Origin: Sva-07 sp963741755
GTDB lineage: Bacteria; Actinomycetota; Acidimicrobiia; Acidimicrobiales; Ilumatobacteraceae
DNA: 64,000 nucleotides
Reading direction: 5' to 3'
Assembly: GCA_963741755.1 (NCBI GenBank)
Contig: CAVUJG010000007.1
Coordinates: forward strand, 62,001-126,000
Position numbers and translations under genes: made by a program. The notes below the pieces were generated by a model. The model was not told the origin of the DNA. It worked only from the letters and a program-made list of their open reading frames with translations, and did not search any database. This document shows positions 58,674 through 64,000 of the stretch, one piece after another; the stretch's first letter is position 1; every line of letters starts with the position of its first letter.

Positions 58674-59606
58674 CAATGGACCGAGTCGCTGTCGTCCTGA
58701 TGGCCTACGGCACGCCACGCACGCCCGACGAGATCGAGCCGTACTACACCGACATCCGACGCGGCCGGCCGCCCACGCCCGAAGCGTTGGCCGATCTCAC
58801 CGCCCGCTACGCCGCGATCGGCGGGGTGTCACCCCTTGCGCAACTCACCGAGGCGCAGGCCGACGCCCTGCAAACTGCACTCGATGCCGCCGAACCCGGC
58901 CGCTTCGAGGTGTCACTCGGCTTGAAGCACGCCGACCCGAAGGTCGAGGACACCGCGAGGCGCGTCGCCGCCGACGGCGCAACATCGGTTGTGGGTCTGG
59001 TGCTCGCCCCGCACTACTCGTCGTATTCGATCGGCCAGTACCTCGACCGCACCCGCCAGGGTGTCGCCGAGTCGGGCGTCGACATTCCCGTGGCCGGCAT
59101 CGAGAGCTGGGCGACCGAACCCGCCTTCGTCGAGTTCCTCGCAGCCGACCTCGCTGCCCGCGTCGACCGCAATGCGCGAGCGCACCGGAGGTCGCGTCCG
59201 GGTGTTGTTCACGGCGCATTCGCTGCCGCAGCGGATCATCGACGCCGGCGACCCGTATCCCGACGAGTTGCGCTCGACAGCCGAAGCGGTCGCCGCGAGC
59301 GTCGGTCTCGTCGAAGGTGACGACTGGCAGATCGCCTGGCAGTCGGCCGGACGGACCCCCGAGCCGTGGATCGGCCCCGACATCCTCGAGGTCATCGACT
59401 CGCTCGCGAACGACGACGTGGCCGGCGTGATCGTGTCGGCGTGCGGCTTCGTCGCCGATCACCTCGAAGTGCTCTACGACCTCGACATCGAAGCGTCCGC
59501 CCGGGCGACGTCGAACGGCCTGGCGTTCGACCGCACTGCCTGCGTGAACGACGACGCCACGATCATGGCCGCCCTCGCCGACCGGGTGCGCGCCATCGTT
59601 CCATGA
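58670..59606 (+). pseudogene. hemH: Ferrochelatase, split by a frameshift
   Basis: The first frame carries VAVVLMAYGTPRTPDEIEPY, then APHYSSYSIGQYL, with the metal-site His in APHYS. At 59168-59176 (CGCAATG) the frame shifts by one base into MRERTGGRVRVLFTAHSLP, which continues with SACGFVADHLEVLYDLDIEA, the C-terminal ferrochelatase signature (with the conserved E). Length is 3n+1. It inserts Fe(II) into coproporphyrin III (CpfC in actinobacteria) or protoporphyrin IX. hemE and hemY overlap it by 4 nt on each side, so it is expected to be intact; sequence error is likely. Confidence 0.85.
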
Positions 59607-61048
59607 ACGCCTCAGCCCGTGTGGCCGTTGTCGGTGCCGGCATCAGTGGCCTGGCGACCGCCCTCACGCTCGCTGACACCGATGCCGTCGACGTCACGGT
59701 CTTCGAGAGCGCAGAACGCGTCGGTGGCAAGATCGACGCATCGCCCTTCGCCGGCGTCACGGGTGTCGACGAAGGCGCCGACGCATTTCTCGCCCGAGTA
59801 CCCGAGGCGGTGGCACTGGCCAGGCGCATCGGCCTCGGCGACGACCTCATCTCGCCCGAACCCGTCGGCGCGGCGGTGTGGCACGACGGGTTGCATCCGA
59901 TCCCCGACGGGTTGATGCTCGGCCTGCCCGGCAAGCTCCTGCCCCTCGCGACCACCGGACTGCTGTCGTGGCGCGGCAAGGCCCGCGCGGCGCTCGAGCC
60001 GTTCCTGCCGCGCACCTCGACCGAGCCCGACTCGATCGGCGAGTTCGTCCGAGCGCGTTTCGGCGACGAGGTACACGATCGCTTGGTCGATTCGCTCGTC
60101 GGCAGCATCTACGCCGCCGACACCGATCGTTTCAGCCTGGCCGAGGTGCCCCAGCTCGCCGCGCTCGCCAACGGCAGCCGGAGCGTGCTGCTCGCAGCGC
60201 GACGGCAACGGCGTTCCCAGGCCGGCACCGCCACAGCGGCGTCGAGCCCGATCTTCGCAACGCCCCGCGGCGGTATCGGCGCGTTCGCCAGCGCGACTGC
60301 TGACGCCGTCGTCGCGGCAGGCGGGCTGATCATCACCGACGCGCCGGTCACCAGGGTCGTGCCGGCCGGCAACGGCTCGTGGTCGCTCTGCCTCCCCGTC
60401 GGGGTCGGGTCCGAACGGGCAGGTGACACGCCCGGTCACGACAGCGCAACGTTCGACGCCGTCGTGTTCGCGACGCCCGCTGCCGCGACCGCGTCGGCGC
60501 TCGCCGAGCACGCACCGGATGCCGCACGGCTGCTCGGCTCGGCTCAGACCGCCGACGTGATCATGGTGACGCTCCACGTGCGTGCCGATCAGTGGCCCGA
60601 ACGCCTCCGCGGTTTGAGCGGGTACCTCGTCCCCAAGCCAGACCAACGCTGGGTCACCGCAGCATCGTTCGCCTCCCAGAAGTGGGGACATTGGCGTCCG
60701 CCTGCCGGTGGTGAGATCCTGCGGGTGTCGATCGGGCGCGACGGGATGGCCGTGATGCACCTCGACGACGACGAGGTCCTGCGCGTGGTGCTCGACGACC
60801 TGGAACACCACCTCGGCATCCGGTTCGAACCCAGTGAGATCCGCATCACACGCTGGCCGGCGGCCTTCGCGCAGTACCGCCCGCACCACAGCGAGTGGGT
60901 CGACGCCGTCGAGGCGGCGCTGCCCTCCGGCATCTTCGTGACCGGTGCCGGGTTCCGCGGCATCGGCATTCCGGCCTGCGTACGAGCAGCCAACTCCGTC
61001 GCCGCTCGCGCGAGCGCAACCGCTCAGCTTCTGGCAGAATCGCGCTCG
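59603..61048 (+). CDS. hemY: Protoporphyrinogen/coproporphyrinogen oxidase HemY (CgoX)
   Basis: About 482 residues to the next ATG. FAD site VAVVGAGISGLATALTL, then FESAERVGGKIDA and VDEGADAFLARVPEAV as in HemY; C-terminal FVTGAGFRGIGIPACVRA matches the HemY end motif. In actinobacteria the enzyme is the oxygen-dependent coproporphyrinogen III oxidase (CgoX). ATG overlaps the hemH stop. The frame has no stop before the sortase ATG at 61049 and is open beyond it, so the annotated end is the most likely domain boundary rather than an observed stop codon. Confidence 0.9.
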
Positions 61049-61745
61049 ATGGGCCCAACGAGCGACCCCGAAGATCGCAGCCGGCGCCGGATAGTTGCGC
61101 CGCTGATCGTCGCGTTGCTGGTCGTCGGTGTCGTCGGAGCCGTCGTCGCCGTCGACCTCGACCGCTCGCCCAACACGGTGGCGTCGTTCAACGCCGACTC
61201 GGCCACCACGACCACGACCACCGCCGCGCCCACCACCACGACCACGACGACAACAACGACCACGACGACAACAACAACGACCACCACGCACGACGCTGGC
61301 GCTGCAGATGACCCAGCCGATCGCGCCGCCACTCGATCAGCGCGGCAGCGAGAACAACCCGCAACTCGGCCGAATCGCCATCCCGAAGATCGGGCTCGAT
61401 TCGGAGTTGCACGAGGGGATCCGCCTCACCACGCTCGATCGCGGGCCCGGACACTGGCCGGGGTCAGGCATGCCGGGCCAGATCGGCAATGTCGTCGTCG
61501 CCGGCCACCGCACGAGCCATGGCGCCGAGTTCCGACACCTCGATGCGCTCGCCCCCGGCGACGAGGTGGTCTTCACCACGGCCGATGGCACCTTCACCTA
61601 TCACGTGACCGGCACGCAGATCGTGACACCCGACTCGCTGTGGATCGTCGACCCGACCGATACGCCGACGGCCACGCTGTTTGCCTGCCATCCGCTCGGA
61701 TCGACAGCCAAGCGGATCGTCGTCAATCTGGCGCTGGCGACTTGA
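61049..61745 (+). pseudogene. Second class E sortase, split by a frameshift in a threonine tract
   Basis: ATG 61049 (with CAGAAT 8 nt upstream) starts a basic cytoplasmic end and a transmembrane helix (IVAPLIVALLVVGVVGAVVA), then a run of about 25 threonines encoded by ACN repeats at 61201-61290. The frame then changes by one base, and the catalytic domain follows in the next frame: IAIPKIGLDSELHEGI, NVVVAGHRTSHG (His), LFACHPLGSTAKR (Cys and Arg), stop at 61745. As with the first sortase it should anchor proteins at the cell surface. The upstream hemY frame runs into it without a stop, so a HemY-sortase fusion is formally possible. Confidence 0.78.
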
Positions 61746-63280
61746 CCGACGACACCTCCGAGTCACCGGCGCTCGACGAGCGCCCCGCGCGTTCCGTTCG
61801 TGAGCGCATCGCACGGCCCGCGCTCGCGCTCGGATCCGGCGTCCTCGTGGCGTTGTCGATGCCCCCGTGGGGGTTCTGGCCACTGGCGATCATCGGCGTC
61901 GTGCTCTTCGAGATCACACTCGGAGCAGCGCCCGCGCGTCGCGACCGATTCCGCCTGGGTCTGCTGTTCGGTGCCGGATGGATGTACTTGGGCATGGGGT
62001 GGATGGTCCAGCTGACATTGCCGGGCTACCTCGTTGCCGGTCTCGTCTTCTCGCTGTTCCATGCCGGCGCGGCGCTGGTGGCGCCGATCGGGATCTGGCG
62101 TGTGATCGGGCGTCCAGCCGCGCACGCATTGGTCGAGGCGGTGCGGTTCTCGTTCCCGTTCGGTGGCATCCCGCTCGCCACGATGGGCATGTCGCAGGTC
62201 GGCGGTCCGCTCGTCGGTGTGGTTCGCGTGGGCGGTGTGATCCTGATCACCTGGGTGGTCTTCCAGCTCGGATTCGCGCTCGCCGGACCTGCGCCCGGTG
62301 TTCCTGCGTTCGCCCGCCGGTTCCGGCCGGGAGCACGAGGCGAGCCGCACGGGGCACTCGCGTTCCTCGCCGTCGTCGTCATCGTGCTGCTCAGCGTCGT
62401 CGCGCCGCGGGGTCACGACACGGGAGAGCAGTTGGAGGTCGCGGCGGTGCAGGGTGGCGGCGAACAGGGCACGAGCGCGCTCGAGGTGCCGTCGAGCCTG
62501 GTCACCGAGCGCCACCTCGAGGCGACTCGAGCGATCCCTGACGACGCCGACCTCGACCTGGTGTTGTGGCCGGAGAACACGATCGACGTCTCGGTGTTCG
62601 ACGGATCCGACGTGTACCTCGCCATCGCTGCCGAGGCCGAACGGCTCGACGCGCCGTTCGCCGTCGGCGTCACCGAGGATCCGCGCATCAACTCCCAGAT
62701 CGTGGTGGCCGCGAACGGCGACATCGTCGATCAGTACGTCAAGGTTCGTCGAGTGCCCTTCGGCGAGTATGTGCCGCTGCGCGGGATCCTCGAAGCGTTC
62801 GGCGCTCCGATCGAACAGGTCGGCCGTGACGCCAACGCCGGCACCGGTCCGGCCTACGTCGACCTTCCCGACGGCACACGGCTGGGCGTCGTGATCTCGT
62901 GGGAGGTCTTCTTCGCCGGACGCGCCCGCGAGGGCGTCAAGGCCGGCGGCGAAGCGATCCTCAACCCGACCAACGGAGCGAGCTACACCGGCACGATCGT
63001 GCAGAGCCAGCAGGTCGCGTCGAGCCGCCTGCGAGCCATCGAGAATGGGCGCTGGGTCGTTCAGGCGGCGCCGACCGGCTTCACCGCGATCGTCGACGCC
63101 GACGGCAACGTGCTGCAGCGCACGGCCGTCAGCGAGCAACGAGTGCTCTACGCACCCGTGGAGCTACGCGAGGGTTTCACCTGGTACACCAACCTCGGCG
63201 ACGGCCCGATCATCGCAGCGCTGCTCGCACTCCTGGGCCTGTCGCTCTGGTTCGCCCGCCGCTCCCTGCCCACCGCGTAG
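61742..63280 (+). CDS. lnt: Apolipoprotein N-acyltransferase with a Ser in place of the catalytic Cys
   Basis: 512 residues. The first ~200 hold 6-7 transmembrane helices; the external domain is a nitrilase fold. The catalytic Glu is in LVLWPENTIDV and the Lys in YVKVRRVPFGEYVP, as in Lnt. The third residue is normally Cys in V-I-C-x-E; here it reads VVISWEVFF, so the Cys is Ser. Other conserved elements (LNPTNGASYTGT, ASSRLRAIENGRWVVQ) are intact. The enzyme N-acylates lipoproteins. Start TTG 61742 overlaps the sortase stop (TTGA). Confidence 0.88.
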   Translation: MTDDTSESPALDERPARSVRERIARPALALGSGVLVALSMPPWGFWPLAIIGVVLFEITLGAAPARRDRFRLGLLFGAGWMYLGMGWMVQLTLPGYLVAGLVFSLFHAGAALVAPIGIWRVIGRPAAHALVEAVRFSFPFGGIPLATMGMSQVGGPLVGVVRVGGVILITWVVFQLGFALAGPAPGVPAFARRFRPGARGEPHGALAFLAVVVIVLLSVVAPRGHDTGEQLEVAAVQGGGEQGTSALEVPSSLVTERHLEATRAIPDDADLDLVLWPENTIDVSVFDGSDVYLAIAAEAERLDAPFAVGVTEDPRINSQIVVAANGDIVDQYVKVRRVPFGEYVPLRGILEAFGAPIEQVGRDANAGTGPAYVDLPDGTRLGVVISWEVFFAGRAREGVKAGGEAILNPTNGASYTGTIVQSQQVASSRLRAIENGRWVVQAAPTGFTAIVDADGNVLQRTAVSEQRVLYAPVELREGFTWYTNLGDGPIIAALLALLGLSLWFARRSLPTA

Positions 63281-63283
63281 CAG

Positions 63284-63312
63284 GTACATCCGGTGTCGGA
63301 CACCAGATGTAC
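63284..63312. terminator. 14-bp hairpin between convergent genes
   Basis: GTACATCCGGTGTC and GACACCAGATGTAC form a 14-bp stem (one mismatch) around one base, 3 nt after the lnt stop and 7 nt before the dtd stop. Shared terminator candidate. Confidence 0.65.
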
Positions 63313-63319
63313 GCGCTGT

Positions 63320-63778
63320 TCAGTCGACGTCGAGCATCAGCGTGACCGGGCCGTCGTTGACGAGCTCGACGCGCATGTCGGTGCGGAACCGCCCGGTCTC
63401 GACGGTGGCGTCGAGCGACCGGAGTCGTTCGACAACACGCTCGACGAGCGGCTCGGCCACCTCCGGGCGGGCCGCGGCAATCCAGCTCGGCCGACGTCCC
63501 TTGGCCGTGTCGCCGTAGAGGGTGAACTGACTCACGACGAGGAGCGACCCGCCGACGTCGGCAACGGAGCGGTTCATCACGCCGTCGTCGTCGTCGAAGA
63601 TGCGGAGTCCCCACAGTTTGTCAGCGAGCTTGTCGGCCTCGATGACCGTGTCGGAATGAGTGGCCCCGATCAGTACGCACAGGCCGGGGCCGATCGAGCC
63701 GGCAACCTCCCAGGCGACGTCGGGCGACGGCCGACTCGTCACCTCAGCTCGGATCACACGTTGCACGAGCGCTCGCAT
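63320..63778 (-). CDS. dtd: D-aminoacyl-tRNA deacylase
   Basis: 152 residues, the usual Dtd length. The active-site motif SQFTLYGDTAKGRRPSW is present (the S-Q-F-T-L-x-G sequence) and MRALVQRVIRAEV opens the protein as in Dtd. The C-terminal motif normally NxGPVT is seen as VNDGPVTLML. It removes D-amino acids, and also glycine, mischarged on tRNA. ATG is preceded by GATACT and 6 nt without a clear ribosome binding site. Convergent with lnt, and divergent from the aldose epimerase by 17 bp. Confidence 0.95.
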   Translation of the reverse strand: MRALVQRVIRAEVTSRPSPDVAWEVAGSIGPGLCVLIGATHSDTVIEADKLADKLWGLRIFDDDDGVMNRSVADVGGSLLVVSQFTLYGDTAKGRRPSWIAAARPEVAEPLVERVVERLRSLDATVETGRFRTDMRVELVNDGPVTLMLDVD

Positions 63779-63795
63779 CGCGCCAGTATCGCCCG

Positions 63796-64000
63796 ATGAG
63801 CGAACAGCCAGCGACCCTGCACGTCGGCGACGTCACCCTGACCGTCTTCGCCGAGTTCGGCGCACGACTCGGCCAGCTCACCGTTGAGGGCCAACCGCTC
63901 CTCGTCGACGTCCCACCGCTCGACGGCCCACATCCGCTGACGTGGGGGTGCTACCCGATGGCACCCTGGGCCGGGCGGATCCGCCGCGGCCGCTTCACGT
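63796..64000 (+). CDS. Aldose 1-epimerase-like protein, N-terminal fragment
   Basis: 68 residues to the right edge; the gene continues outside the window. The opening beta-strands (LHVGDVTLTVFAEFGARLGQL) and CYPMAPWAGRIRRGRF fit the aldose epimerase (galactose mutarotase) fold, in which P-W-x-x-R-I is conserved near the N-terminus. It may interconvert sugar anomers; the active site lies outside the window. The start is 17 bp from the dtd start on the opposite strand. Confidence 0.75.
   Translation, partial: MSEQPATLHVGDVTLTVFAEFGARLGQLTVEGQPLLVDVPPLDGPHPLTWGCYPMAPWAGRIRRGRFT

Overview
The window is a gene-dense, high-GC bacterial chromosome segment with no phage, transposase or CRISPR array. 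GC content, DtxR, SARP and class E sortase families, leaderless starts and gene order suggest an actinobacterium, plausibly an Acidimicrobiia (Ilumatobacter-like) marine lineage. The taxonomy is inference; no rRNA gene is present.

Layout. 1-2.1 kb: 3' end of a family A DNA polymerase, a DUF4328 membrane protein, a SixA-like phosphatase, and two clusters of a 40-bp palindromic repeat. 2.1-9.0 kb (minus): a complete System I cytochrome c maturation operon, ccmA-B-C-D-E-F-G-H-I, mostly joined by 1-4 nt overlaps. 9-18 kb: class E sortase, arylsulfatase, enoyl-CoA hydratase, TetR regulator, carotenoid oxygenase, degenerate IscA-like protein, ClC channel. 18-22.9 kb: DUF1269 protein, an internally duplicated membrane permease and a MalT-type LuxR regulator. 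23-25.8 kb: cydAB and a small membrane protein. 25.9-33.6 kb: glgX, divergent from a GH63-like glycosidase, a type II NADH dehydrogenase and zwf. 33.7-44.3 kb (minus): a 31-codon ORF, a lysine/alanine-tailed membrane protein, a 1517-residue CtpI-like P-type ATPase, an Lhr helicase and a PCu(A)C copper chaperone. 44.4-57.5 kb: ABC-F ATPase, DEAD/DEAH helicase, SARP regulator, NHL-type lipoprotein, DtxR regulator, small lipoprotein, 2OG-Fe(II) dioxygenase, HelD-like helicase. 57.5-64 kb: hemE-hemH-hemY, a second class E sortase, lnt, then dtd and a partial aldose epimerase.

Themes. Heme and respiration dominate: ccm exports heme and attaches it to c-type cytochromes, hemE/H/Y make it, cydAB uses it, and NDH-2 with G6PDH links carbohydrate use to quinone and NADPH pools. 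Two sortases and Lnt handle cell-surface proteins.

Three features stand out. (1) Three families of dispersed intergenic palindromes; the main one has 7 copies of a 40-bp element, in both orientations, with an exact 61-bp period in two separate clusters. (2) Seven genes (ccmG, lhr, SARP, NHL lipoprotein, helD, hemH, second sortase) are each split by a single net 1-nt indel, which suggests sequence error or unusual decay. (3) Many genes start 6-8 nt after a TAnnnT box with no ribosome binding site, implying leaderless mRNAs.
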